Shown here piece by piece: positions 36,937 through 44,626 of a stretch of DNA of 64,000 bases. The notes beneath the pieces were generated by a model. The model had not been told where the DNA came from. It saw only the letters and a program-made list of their open reading frames with translations, and did no database searches. Source of the stretch: DATLSM01 sp963722965. GTDB taxonomy: Bacteria > Actinomycetota > Thermoleophilia > Solirubrobacterales > 70-9. How positions within the stretch are numbered: position 1 is the stretch's first letter; every line of letters begins with the position of its first letter. The stretch is from the NCBI GenBank assembly GCA_963722965.1, contig CAVROX010000007.1, forward strand, positions 186,001-250,000, given 5' to 3'. The position numbers were made by a program, and so were the translations under genes.

Positions 36937-37208
36937 CAGTGCGCGCGCGACGGACGATCGGCGGCTGACGACGACCCAACGTCGCAGGCCGGATCCAGCT
37001 ACTGCAGGCGGATCTTCTTGCTGACGGTCTGCTCGCGCTTGCCGGCGATCGTCTCCGTCAGGATTGCGGACATGAAGCACTCGCCGTCACCGGAGTCGCA
37101 GGCCTCAGAGGCATTCCCTGGCTTCCTAACACCGAGATCGTCCGCCTCTCGATCAGAGGCGTAGAGCACACGGCGCGCACCTCCCCAGCTGGATGATTCA
37201 GGAAGATA

Positions 37209-37775
37209 GTGTCGGCCGGGCTCAGCATCCTGCTCGGCACCCAGAGCCTCGCCGACCTGCGCGCCGCCCGACCCGAGGATCAGACCGACGCGCTCACCGA
37301 GCAGGTGCTCTCCAACATCGCCTTCGCCGTCATCCACCGCATCGGCGACCCCGATTCCGCCGAGCACCTTGCCCGCATGGCCGGCACCGACCCCTCCTGG
37401 TCGGTGACCCAGCGGATTGGTGGCAACACATCGATGATCGGAGTGGGGGAGGGGACCCGCACCCGCGAGCGCGAGTTCCTGGTCGGTCCCGACCAGTTCA
37501 AGCGTCTCGAGGTCGGCGAGGCGGTGGTGATCGACTCCACCGCCAAGCGCCCGGCCCAGGTCGTCCGGATCTGGCCACCGCGGGGTTGAGCGGCCCAGCG
37601 CTTCGAAAACGGCAACCCGCTCGGCTGGTTCATCGAACACACCGGCGACATCTGCGAGATCGACTATTTCACCGGGGAGGACGGGTCCCACCCGACCCGT
37701 GCTGCCGCAGCGCAACGGATAATCGACCACCTTCGTGCCGCGATCGTTCAGGTGCGGAAGTGGCAGGACGCGTGA
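37209..37775 (+). pseudogene. C-terminal remnant of a conjugation coupling protein (VirD4/TraG-like)
   Basis: From a GTG at 37209, LSILLGTQSLADLRAARPED, DALTEQVLSNIAFAVIHRIG, HLARMAGTDPSWSVTQRIGG and FLVGPDQFKRLEVGEAVVID resemble the last part of type IV coupling ATPases (the 'TQSLADL', 'N....V.HR' and 'PDQFKRL..GEAVVI' motifs). The Walker A half is absent; a stop precedes the GTG. The protein ends at a TGA (37587-37589). The same frame then stays open to 37775, reading RFENGNPLGWFIEHTGDICE and RAAAAQRIIDHLRAAIVQVR, without a start of its own; this looks like another gene fragment. It suggests that the island once belonged to, or recombined with, a conjugative element. Confidence 0.65.
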
Positions 37776-37809
37776 TCGCCGCGATTTGCCGACGCTCGGT
37801 CTACCGGCC

Positions 37810-38286
37810 TCAGGCTCCCGCCCAGCCCTCCAGACCCGCGAAGATTGTCGCGACCGCGTCGACCGATCGCTTCTGGGCACCCTTGGCGGCCCCTCGGGCG
37901 GCGCTGTCCATGAGTGCGCCAAGTGCCCCGAACTTCGGCGTGTAGCGGTAGCTGATCGTCAGCTCGGTGTCCGTCTCACCGCTTGGCGTCAGTTCTAGGA
38001 CCACTGCGAGTCCCTCCATCATCGGAACACCATCGCCGTCGTGAACTTGGCGCCGCGGCGGCTCGGACTCGCTCACCTTCCAGGCTGTCTTCGCCTTCCA
38101 GGGTCCCGCGATGCGACTGCGCTCTTCATAGGTGGTGCCGAGCTGGGCCGGACCGTCGGTGCGAATCACCTCGAGTGTTCCATCCACCCACTCCGCGTAG
38201 CGCTCGGTATCACAGATGAACTCCCAGACCTCCTGCTGGGACGCTCTCACCTTGGCACTGGAGCTGAACGTGCGTTCACTAGCCAT
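37810..38286 (-). CDS. SRPBCC (polyketide cyclase-like) family protein
   Basis: This 158-residue protein begins FSSSAKVRASQQEVWEFICD followed by TERYAEWVDGTLEVI, the opening strand and helices of START/SRPBCC helix-grip proteins ('...A.VWEF..D...Y..W'). WKAKTAWKVSESEPPRRQVH and ELTISYRYTPKFGALG are later strands, and a C-terminal helix has DSAARGAAKGAQKRSVDAVA. These proteins form a hydrophobic pocket that binds lipids or polyketides. No partner enzyme is adjacent, so substrate is unknown. Confidence 0.85.
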   Translation of the reverse strand: MASERTFSSSAKVRASQQEVWEFICDTERYAEWVDGTLEVIRTDGPAQLGTTYEERSRIAGPWKAKTAWKVSESEPPRRQVHDGDGVPMMEGLAVVLELTPSGETDTELTISYRYTPKFGALGALMDSAARGAAKGAQKRSVDAVATIFAGLEGWAGA

Positions 38287-38471
38287 ATCTCTTCTCCCCG
38301 GCAGCGCTCAGCGCGCTGCCAGCTTCGCGCTGCGCTTCACCGTATTCGACCATGCACTGACGAGTATCGTCGATTCGACTGTCTCTAGCCTCCGGCTTTC
38401 AGTCGCTAAACTGCAGAAAGCACACAGAACCCGTCAACGAGGCGCCGAGGCGTCCCGCTGAGGCTGAAGGC

Positions 38472-38702
38472 TCAGCCGAGGAGCGTCAGATCCGATGCGT
38501 CGCCTCCGGCGTCTTGTATCGCCTCGCGGGCGCGCTCAAGTGCCCCGTCGAGGTTGCCGGACTGGACCTTCAGGTGATGGCGGCGGCGTTTCGATCCCGC
38601 CTGGGTGACGGAGCCGGCGAACCAGTAGACGCCTTCGGCATCGAGCTTTCCGATCACCCCCTCGTCGAACACAGCTCGGCAGGTGATCTCGAATTGCGGC
38701 AT
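38472..38702 (-). CDS. Small hypothetical protein
   Basis: From an ATG at 38702 this is 76 residues: MPQFEITCRAVFDEGVIGKL, GVYWFAGSVTQAGSKRRRHH, NLDGALERAREAIQDAGGDA. It has mixed strand/helix character with a possible beta-sheet N-terminal half and one C-terminal helix. Longer starts are possible on the same frame but lack protein-like composition. I do not recognise the family. Confidence 0.5.
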   Translation of the reverse strand: MPQFEITCRAVFDEGVIGKLDAEGVYWFAGSVTQAGSKRRRHHLKVQSGNLDGALERAREAIQDAGGDASDLTLLG

Positions 38703-38778
38703 CTGACCGAAGCCTACCCTTGACTTCCCCCCTTGTCCGGTCGGTCTCGCCCGATCCGGAGTCGACAGTCGCATTCGT

Positions 38779-39000
38779 GGAGAACGGCGAACGGATCTCA
38801 TATCGGATCGAGCGCGGTGCTCGAAGCCGACCGGCAACTGATTATCGGCGACGTGACCCTGCCGGAGGGCTAGGAGAGCCGCCTCTCAGACACCCTCAAT
38901 CGCCGCGATCCCGACTTCTTCCAAGCTGACCGACGTCGAGATCACCTCGCTGGAGACGGGCAGGTGACCGAATTGCAATTCCTCGTCGTCGACAAGGCCC
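38779..39000 (+). pseudogene. Decayed copy of the 44375 gene
   Basis: The reading ENGERISYRIERGA, then after a frame change LIIGDVTLPEG, then SRLSDTLNRRDPDFF and TDVEITSLETGQ, follows the 44375-44626 protein (GERIAHRIERAVFETDRQLI, VGDVTLPPEGYQSRFSDALN, LTNVEITSLETGKVNERPF). Several frame changes and an in-frame TAG break it. Having a dead copy inside the island and an intact one just outside its right end suggests duplication by recombination around the attachment region. Confidence 0.6.
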
Positions 39001-39447
39001 CCTCCGATTGTCTTTACCGTCTAAAGGTCGGCACACATGCGCCCACGATAGGAGTAGAGTTGTACACAGCTGGCCCTGCGGCCAGAATTCTCGGCCCAAG
39101 CCCGGATGCCACCGACGGCGCGACCTGCGCCACGAGGCGAGAGGCGGGGGTTACTGGTTTTGACTGCGGGGCCACTGCCGTAGTTCTGCGGGCTCCATCT
39201 CACCGCCCGGTGGCCTCGTTCCAATCAGATTGAACGCTCGGGGGTTCGAGCGATCGTCGCTCCATCGAGCACAGCCCCGCGTCTTCACTCCGCGCCATTG
39301 TCGGCGCTGTCATTTCGTGGCCCGTGGGATTTACCTACTACGCCATCGTTCGCTGTTGAAGTGCTGCGCGTATCGGCACCCCCGCCATCAAAGTTGCTCC
39401 ACGGCCGCCAGCTTCTCCTGCCAGCTTGGCCGACGTTGCTGGTGCGC
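39001..39447. other. No gene seen
   Basis: Open frames here have no family features and overlap the stop of the slipin gene only by chance. I see no hairpin or repeat. Confidence 0.4.
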
Positions 39448-40284
39448 TCAGGAGCGGGAGGGAGGAAGGTCGTCGCCCTCAACGTCGGGCGGCGGTTTTG
39501 GGACCGGCGGTCGTTTTGCGGGTTTGTGCTGCCCGGCGCCGAGGAAGGGCTCGAGCAGGTCCAAGGGCAGAGGGAACACGACCGTCGTGTTCTGGGTGGC
39601 GCCGATCTCGCGCAGCGTCTGCAGGTAGCGGAGCTGCAGCGTGGTCGGGTTGCGCCCGATGATGTCGGCCGCGTCGGCCAGCCGCGTGGCGGCCTGGGCC
39701 TCGCCCTCGGCGTTGATGATCTTGGCCCGGCGCTCGCGCTCTGCCTCGGCCTGGCGGGCGATCGCGTGCTGCATCCGCTCGGGGATCTCGACGTCCTTGA
39801 TCTCGACCGTGGTCACCTTGATCCCCCAGGGCTCGGTCTGCGAGTCGATGATCTTCTGAAGCGACTCGTTGAGGCTCTCGCGCTCGGCCAGCAGGTGGTC
39901 GAGGTCGGCGCCGCCCAGCACCGAGCGCAGCGTCGTCTGGGCGATCTGGAGGGTCGCGTTGTGGAAGTTCTCGACCTCGTTGACCGCCCTGTTGGGATCG
40001 ACCACGCGGTAGTAGGCGACCGCGGTGACCCGCACCGGGATGTTGTCGCGGGTGATGACCTCCTGCGGCGGCACGGTCAGCGTGACCGTTCGCAGGCTGA
40101 CCCGCACCATCCGGTCGATCGTCGGGATGAGCAGGATCAGGCCCGGGCCGCGCAGGTCCATCAGCCGGCCGAGCCGGAACACCACGCCCCGTTCGTACTC
40201 GCGCAACACCCGTACCGAGGCGCCCACCAGGAAGAGGGCGAGGATCGCCAGGAAAATCACTACGGCACCGATCGCTGCTCCCAT
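39448..40284 (-). CDS. SPFH/band 7 protein (slipin/stomatin-like)
   Basis: This 278-residue protein has an N-terminal membrane helix (IGAVVIFLAILALFLVGASV), then the SPFH domain: VLREYERGVVFRLGRLMDLR, PGLILLIPTIDRMVRV, TVTLTVPPQEVITRDNIPVR and AVAYYRVVDPNRAVNEVENF. The coiled-coil RMQHAIARQAEAERERRAKI follows, and a Pro-rich tail. Slipins assemble into membrane microdomain oligomers. It directly follows the NfeD gene (adjacent TAG/ATG), the classic nfeD-slipin operon, in which the NfeD protease or OB domain acts with the slipin. Confidence 0.93.
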   Translation of the reverse strand: MGAAIGAVVIFLAILALFLVGASVRVLREYERGVVFRLGRLMDLRGPGLILLIPTIDRMVRVSLRTVTLTVPPQEVITRDNIPVRVTAVAYYRVVDPNRAVNEVENFHNATLQIAQTTLRSVLGGADLDHLLAERESLNESLQKIIDSQTEPWGIKVTTVEIKDVEIPERMQHAIARQAEAERERRAKIINAEGEAQAATRLADAADIIGRNPTTLQLRYLQTLREIGATQNTTVVFPLPLDLLEPFLGAGQHKPAKRPPVPKPPPDVEGDDLPPSRS

Positions 40285-40745
40285 CTATGCGGGCGCTCCT
40301 TCCTCGGCTGCGGCTGTCGGCCGGACGATCAGGGTCAGTCCGTCGACCGACTCGATCGTGACTCTACCCCCCATGGGGATCGGTGCCTCCCCCTCTGCGA
40401 GGCGAGCCCCCCAGATAGACCCCTGCACGAAGACCTGTCCCTCGGGGTCAATCGGTGAGCGGACCTCGGCGTTGGCGCCATTCAGCTCCTCATAGCCGGT
40501 GCGCACCGGCTGGCTGTGGTAGGAGGCGAGCACCTTGTGCGAGGCGAACCAGACGAAGGCGCCGAGAGCCAAAGGGACTGCGACTATCACGGCCACGGGA
40601 AGGTCGTGGCCTTCTTCGCGGTACAGGATCCCGCAACGATGAGGGCGCTGATCCCAAGCGCGCCGAGGAGGCCGATCGGCAGGTGCGCCTCTCCTATGAG
40701 CAGGGCGACGGCCAGCGCCAGGAGGAGTATGGCGGGAAGGCTCAC
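40285..40745 (-). pseudogene. NfeD-like membrane protein, one frameshift
   Basis: From a GTG at 40745 the reading SLPAILLLALAVALLIGEAH and LPIGLLGALGISALIVAGS gives two membrane helices. A frame change near 40641 leads to ILYREEGHDLPVAVIVAVPL and GAFVWFASHKVLASYHSQPV (third helix) and then the C-terminal OB-fold with GSIWGARLAEGEAPIPMGGR and VTIESVDGLTLIVRP. This is the short (NfeD1b-like) form lacking the protease domain. Its stop abuts the slipin ATG. Repair needs a single base, so the frameshift may be a sequencing artefact. Confidence 0.85.
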
Positions 40746-40857
40746 CGCCTTATTATCCGCGGCAGTTTTGGGGGAGGGGACGCCTAAACCCGGCCAAATG
40801 CCGATGGCCAGGCGCCCGCCGAACCCGCGACGCCTGAACCCGAACGGATGGAGGCCC

Positions 40858-41385
40858 TTGAGCGACAGCAAGAGTCAGCCGCTTGAGGAGCGCGATAAGG
40901 CGCTCTTTTGGCTGAACGATCATTGCGGCAAGATGGTCGACGTGACCCTGCAGCTGGGTGACGGCGATTCGATCGTGAACTTGCTGGAAGTCGAAGGCGA
41001 GCTAAGCCATTGGCGCCAGCATGAGGCGGGCCAGGAGATTCCGGCCTTGGACCCGGCTGAACTCCATGACGACATCATCGACTGCTCCTCGGCGGTCTCC
41101 CATCTGCTCCAGGTCGGCGGCTTTCACAACCCGACGATGGACACGGTGGGGCTGGCGAGCTGGGGCGATCCCGGCCCGGGCCGAGAGGTGACGATCCACG
41201 TCAAGCCCTACGGCCCCGAAGCCCACACCTTCATCGAGTTCATGCCCGGGGTGACGCCGCCCGCCGAGCGCTACTGGGGCAGGTCCAACTCTCATCCGGG
41301 AGGCGGGCCGGGGTGGATTCCCCAGAGCGCCTTCTCCGCCAGCTACCTGGCCGGCTTTGCGCTGCGCCATCCGCCGGGGTTGTAG
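40858..41385 (+). CDS. Putative NlpC/P60-like cysteine hydrolase
   Basis: I place the start at TTG 40858 (LSDSKSQPLEERDKALFWLN), after GGAGG, with an ATG at 40798 as the alternative. The middle DIIDCSSAVSHLLQVGGFHN and TVGLASWGDPGPGREVTIHV plus EAHTFIEFMPGV, and the end AGFALRHPPGL, match a pattern I associate with actinobacterial NlpC/P60-type domains ('DCS.AVS..L...G', 'WG.PGPGR.ITV', 'HAFM', 'GF..RHPPGL'). The candidate nucleophile is the Cys of DCSSAVS and the candidate base the His of AHTFIEF. No signal peptide is visible. Activity on peptidoglycan is inferred. Confidence 0.55.
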   Translation: MSDSKSQPLEERDKALFWLNDHCGKMVDVTLQLGDGDSIVNLLEVEGELSHWRQHEAGQEIPALDPAELHDDIIDCSSAVSHLLQVGGFHNPTMDTVGLASWGDPGPGREVTIHVKPYGPEAHTFIEFMPGVTPPAERYWGRSNSHPGGGPGWIPQSAFSASYLAGFALRHPPGL

Positions 41386-41387
41386 CG

Positions 41388-41615
41388 ATGGAGAGAAACA
41401 CATTGGCACTCGATGCTCGACCGTCGTTTACATGCGACGACTTGTTGACCCCCTCCGATGTGGCGGCGGTTCTCCAGGTCCAGCGCTCGACAGCGCTCGA
41501 CTACATGCGACGGGGAGTCATTCCCGCCTGCAAAATCGGGCGCCGTTGGTACGCGCTTCGCTCGCGGCTTGACGCCTACATCGGTGATCTGTTCGAACCC
41601 GAGGTGTACAAGTAA
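41388..41615 (+). CDS. Excisionase-type DNA-binding protein (MerR-like HTH)
   Basis: This 75-residue protein contains LTPSDVAAVLQVQRSTALDY and MRRGVIPACKIGRRWYALRS RLDAYI, the compact winged HTH of the excisionase family ('LT..EVA..L.V...TV...I..G.LPA.KIG..WR...S.L..Y'). Such proteins bend DNA next to attachment sites and direct tyrosine integrases toward excision. It lies 1.3 kb from the integrase gene at the right end of the island, on the opposite strand, so it is the likely Xis. Confidence 0.8.
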   Translation: MERNTLALDARPSFTCDDLLTPSDVAAVLQVQRSTALDYMRRGVIPACKIGRRWYALRSRLDAYIGDLFEPEVYK

Positions 41616-41654
41616 ACCGGTTCGGGCAACTATCAAATGTCGACACGTAGGGCG

Positions 41655-42305
41655 CTAGAAGACTCGGATGGCGAAAGAGCGAGCGATAGAGGTCAGGGCC
41701 GGGTTCTCAGGCTCGATCGGCTGTCGAGAAAGCTCTTTGATCTCAACATCGTGAAAGACGGCCCAGCACTCCCATTCCGTGTTAAGGCGAGAGAGGTAGC
41801 GGATTCCAGCAAACGATGGTTCGCCGCCTGACTCCCGGTGCTCAAAGGCCCACTTCCCGATCCAGCGGGTGATGCGTCGGTCCCCTCCCCGAACCGTCGG
41901 CACATCGAGCTCGGAGTAGCCGTAGTAGGCGAGAAGCGGGGCAAGCTCATCCTCCAGGTGGCGCCGCGTTTTTAGTGCCTCAACATCGAGAAATTGGATG
42001 GAAGGCAGGTTTTCGGTCGGAACGAAGGTCGCTTGCACCGCGATTCGTTGATTGCGCCAATCCGCAGGGACCTCGCCGACGTTCATGAAGCCATCCTCTG
42101 CGGCCGCCGATGCCAACGCCGGGTTAGGGCGAAAGCGCGAAAGGGTCTCCCCAAAACACGCCGTTAGATCGGTGGCGAAATAGCAGACACCGTAGTTTTC
42201 GGTCGGGCTGTCGAACCGATTACCGGCCCTCGGATAGTCGAGATCGTCGGCTCGGGGAGGGTCGGGGAAGCTGATCGGGTCTGGCGTCCGACCCACCCGC
42301 CACAC
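41655..42305 (-). CDS. RES-domain toxin
   Basis: This 216-residue protein starts with GTG. It has the RES domain signature: GNRFDSPTENYGVCYFATDL TACFGETLSRF supplies the Arg and Glu, and the Ser lies in the later conserved part. The upstream gene on the same strand is an Xre/ParS-type antitoxin, separated by 41 bases. RES toxins (MbcT/ParT) degrade NAD+ or ADP-ribosylate targets. Location beside the integrase suggests an island-stabilising addiction module. Confidence 0.82.
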   Translation of the reverse strand: MWRVGRTPDPISFPDPPRADDLDYPRAGNRFDSPTENYGVCYFATDLTACFGETLSRFRPNPALASAAAEDGFMNVGEVPADWRNQRIAVQATFVPTENLPSIQFLDVEALKTRRHLEDELAPLLAYYGYSELDVPTVRGGDRRITRWIGKWAFEHRESGGEPSFAGIRYLSRLNTEWECWAVFHDVEIKELSRQPIEPENPALTSIARSFAIRVF

Positions 42306-42346
42306 CCCGGCGCTGGGTGGTTTGACGATCTCTAGGGTGATTCAGC

Positions 42347-42721
42347 TCACCCCCCCGATATATACGCTTTCGCCGCCACCATGACCTCCTGAAAACGCCC
42401 CTCATTGATCGCCAAGAGCGGTGACTCGTCATTAAGTTGAGGATTGAGCCCAATGAACCATGCACGGATCGTGTACTTGGACTCCTCTGCAAGAAGCAAG
42501 CGAAATATCTGATAGGCAGTACGTAGGCGCTCCTCTGCCGCAGCACGGGGCGAACGGGTTCCTTCTGCCCAGCGCCCGACTGCCTTTGGGTCCTGAACAC
42601 CGGCCAGGGTTGCGACTAGCTTTCGTCCAAGCACCTCTTCTAGGAACCTTGTGATCTGCTGAATGGTTGATTCGGTCGTCTGACGATGCGCCTCCCTGGA
42701 TGCGATTGTCAGGTCTGCCAT
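42347..42721 (-). CDS. Xre/MbcA/ParS-type antitoxin
   Basis: I choose the ATG at 42721 because GAGGAG lies 6 bases upstream; an ATG at 42781 is in frame. The 124 residues include TIQQITRFLEEVLGRKLVAT and LAGVQDPKAVGRWAEGTRSP, the Xre-like HTH, then ERLRTAYQIFRLLLAEESKY and FIGLNPQLNDESPLLAINEG, the 'toxin-binding' ParS/MbcA C-terminal domain. The antitoxin gene precedes the toxin, as is usual for RES-Xre pairs, and such antitoxins normally repress the operon. Confidence 0.85.
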   Translation of the reverse strand: MADLTIASREAHRQTTESTIQQITRFLEEVLGRKLVATLAGVQDPKAVGRWAEGTRSPRAAAEERLRTAYQIFRLLLAEESKYTIRAWFIGLNPQLNDESPLLAINEGRFQEVMVAAKAYISGG

Positions 42722-42902
42722 AGGTAGCTCCTCGTGGTCGGGTGCAGTCCAAAGGCTATGAAGCCGATCGGACGCACCCATGTTGACCTTGCTAATACCT
42801 TGTTAGGGACCCTTAAAGGTAGCATCTTGGCCCAGGAAAGGCCTGAATCCCGAACCTGTAGTCGCTTTGCTTGACCACGATTTGGTCCCGCGCCACGGTG
42901 CC

Positions 42903-44090
42903 TTATGCGAAGGCGTCGGTCAGTTTTGCGGCGTCGTCCTTGCGGGGCCTGCTGTGCAGGTACCTTTCCGTGACCTGCAGGCTGCTGTGTCCCATCAGCG
43001 CCTGAACGCTAACCGGGTCAAAGCTGCGCACTGCCAAGCTTCCGAAGGTATGGCGCAGGTCATGAAATCGACGCACCCGAACCCCGGCCGTCTCCTGAGC
43101 CTCGATGAATCGACGCCGCACGACGGCCCTATCCAGCGGTCGCCCGTCGCTTCGACAGAAGACGTGATCCCCCCTGCTCGTGAAATCTCCGCGCTCAGAC
43201 AGGCGCTTGAGGGCCTCGGCAGCCTGATCGGCCAGCGGTACCACCCGATGCCGGCGACTCTTGGTCGAGGCCACTTCCTCTCCAGCCGAGACCGCTCGCG
43301 CGACGATCAGACGGCCCTCCTCCAAACCAACATCTGACCATTTCAGCGCGAGCAGCTCGCCAAGACGTAGACCGGTAAAGGCAGCCACCGTGAACAGCTC
43401 ACCGTCTTGATCGGCGGCGGCTTTTGCAATGGCCCGAACCTCATCGGGCTCAAAGACCTCGATCGGCTTGGCACCGCCCTCTGGGCGCCGGGTTGTTTCG
43501 CTGACCGGATTGACCCGTAGGCCGAAGGAATCGCTCCGCATCGCGTGGGCGAAGATCGCGTGAAGGACTTGGCGAAACTTGTTGACGTTTCGAGCGGCCA
43601 GGCCTTCTCGATCCAAGCCGGCCAGGAATCGTTGAACGTCGGCGGTGGTGATCGTCGCAAGCTCTTCCCCGCCGAACGTCCTCATCAAGCGCGCGCTTTT
43701 CTTCTTGTCGCCGGGTTTGGGTGCTCGCAGCATGTAGCCGTAATCCTTCAAGGTGGACGGCCGAACTCGCTTCTCGCCCTCGAGGTGTCTGACCCAAGCC
43801 GATGCCGCATCGTCGAAGGTGGCCGCCCGGTTCTCCGGTGTAAGCCGAAGCGCCTCCTCGTGATCAGCGATCACGCGGGCCATCTCAACATGGGCCCGTC
43901 GTTCATCTAGAAATCCAGTCTCGACCCTTCCCGAGGGTTTGACCCAGACTCCTCGCTCATTTTTCTCGAGCCAAGCGGGCCCCAACCGCCGCTTTCGCTG
44001 GGCTCGCGTGCTGTCGCGCCACTTGGCCTCGAAGAAGACCTTGCCCTTGTGTTCGCGGATGACCAGAAACGCTTGGGAAGCATCGGGCAT
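42903..44090 (-). CDS. Tyrosine recombinase / integrase
   Basis: This 395-residue protein has an arm-binding N-terminal region (VFFEAKWRDSTRAQRKRRLG), a core-binding SAM-like domain (about 90-190) and a catalytic domain with all six residues: Arg242 (FTGLRLGELLAL), Lys278 (STKSRRHR), His343 and Arg346 (FHDLRHTFGSLA), His368 (MGHSSLQVTERY) and Tyr377. It cuts and rejoins DNA at the attachment core. It reads inward from 140 bases inside attR, on the island side of the tRNA-Pro duplication, so it very likely drove integration of this island. Confidence 0.95.
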   Translation of the reverse strand: MPDASQAFLVIREHKGKVFFEAKWRDSTRAQRKRRLGPAWLEKNERGVWVKPSGRVETGFLDERRAHVEMARVIADHEEALRLTPENRAATFDDAASAWVRHLEGEKRVRPSTLKDYGYMLRAPKPGDKKKSARLMRTFGGEELATITTADVQRFLAGLDREGLAARNVNKFRQVLHAIFAHAMRSDSFGLRVNPVSETTRRPEGGAKPIEVFEPDEVRAIAKAAADQDGELFTVAAFTGLRLGELLALKWSDVGLEEGRLIVARAVSAGEEVASTKSRRHRVVPLADQAAEALKRLSERGDFTSRGDHVFCRSDGRPLDRAVVRRRFIEAQETAGVRVRRFHDLRHTFGSLAVRSFDPVSVQALMGHSSLQVTERYLHSRPRKDDAAKLTDAFA

Positions 44091-44129
44091 GGAACCAATT
44101 TAGCGGCCGCGAGGATGGAAACTCGCCGT

Positions 44130-44149
44130 GGGTACCAATATGGGTACCA
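44130..44149. repeat. Paired GGGTACCA motif, candidate integrase arm site
   Basis: GGGTACCA occurs at 44130 and 44142, separated by four bases (ATAT-like), between the integrase start and the attachment core at 44231. Spacing of about 80-100 bases from the core is typical of arm-type sites. A near copy lies at 55896-55914 in the second island. Confidence 0.5.
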
Positions 44150-44230
44150 AGCGAAACTGATCACGCCTGACAAATAGACCGCTTAAATAAGCCAATTTGT
44201 GCCTGACGGACCTCCGCTAGTACCATTTTC

Positions 44231-44278
44231 CCTGCTTTGGGGGCAGGAGATTGCTGGTTCAAATCCAGCCGCCCCGAT
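44231..44278 (+). repeat. Right attachment site (attR), displaced tRNA-Pro 3' end
   Basis: 48 bases matching 8495-8542 with one mismatch. Bases upstream of 44231 do not match the 5' half of the tRNA, so this is a displaced fragment, not a second tRNA gene. It marks the right boundary of the island. Confidence 0.9.
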
Positions 44279-44374
44279 CGGAACCATTGGACCGTTTGTC
44301 AGGGTTTCCCAGTTCAGCTTGGACGCTTCGTCTGATCGCTTCCGTCCGATCGGATGCGCTCTAATAGGCGCCAC

Positions 44375-44626
44375 ATGGAAGGTGAGCGGATCGCGCATCG
44401 GATCGAGCGCGCGGTGTTTGAAACCGACCGACAGCTGATTGTCGGTGACGTGACCCTGCCGCCGGAGGGCTACCAGAGCCGGTTCTCGGACGCCCTCAAT
44501 CGCGGAGACCTCGCTTTCGTCCCGCTGACCAACGTGGAAATCACCTCGCTTGAGACGGGCAAAGTGAACGAGCGGCCATTCATCGTGATCGGCAAAGCCC
44601 ACATCCGGGTCGCCTTCACCGACTAG
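44375..44626 (+). CDS. Small hypothetical protein, 3' end formed by an IS982-type element
   Basis: From an ATG at 44375 these 83 residues read GERIAHRIERAVFETDRQLI, VGDVTLPPEGYQSRFSDALN, LTNVEITSLETGKVNERPFI. The protein looks like a small beta-barrel domain with strands each about 8 residues long. The TAG stop (44624-44626) lies inside the terminal inverted repeat of the IS982-type element, so the natural C-terminus was probably altered by the insertion. A decayed copy lies at 38779-39000. I do not recognise a named function. Confidence 0.65.
   Translation: MEGERIAHRIERAVFETDRQLIVGDVTLPPEGYQSRFSDALNRGDLAFVPLTNVEITSLETGKVNERPFIVIGKAHIRVAFTD

Noticed and set aside
36999..37922. A 307-codon open frame on the minus strand ending TVSKKIRLQ
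   Set aside because: Most of it is antisense to the coupling-protein remnant. Only its last 60 codons (36999-37200) lie in otherwise empty DNA and could be a real gene fragment, but I recognise no family.
39298..40458. A 386-codon plus-strand open frame
   Set aside because: It is antisense to the slipin gene, whose membrane helix and SPFH domain are unmistakable.
44231..44278. A second tRNA-Pro gene
   Set aside because: The 5' half (acceptor strand and D arm) is missing upstream, so it is a fragment.
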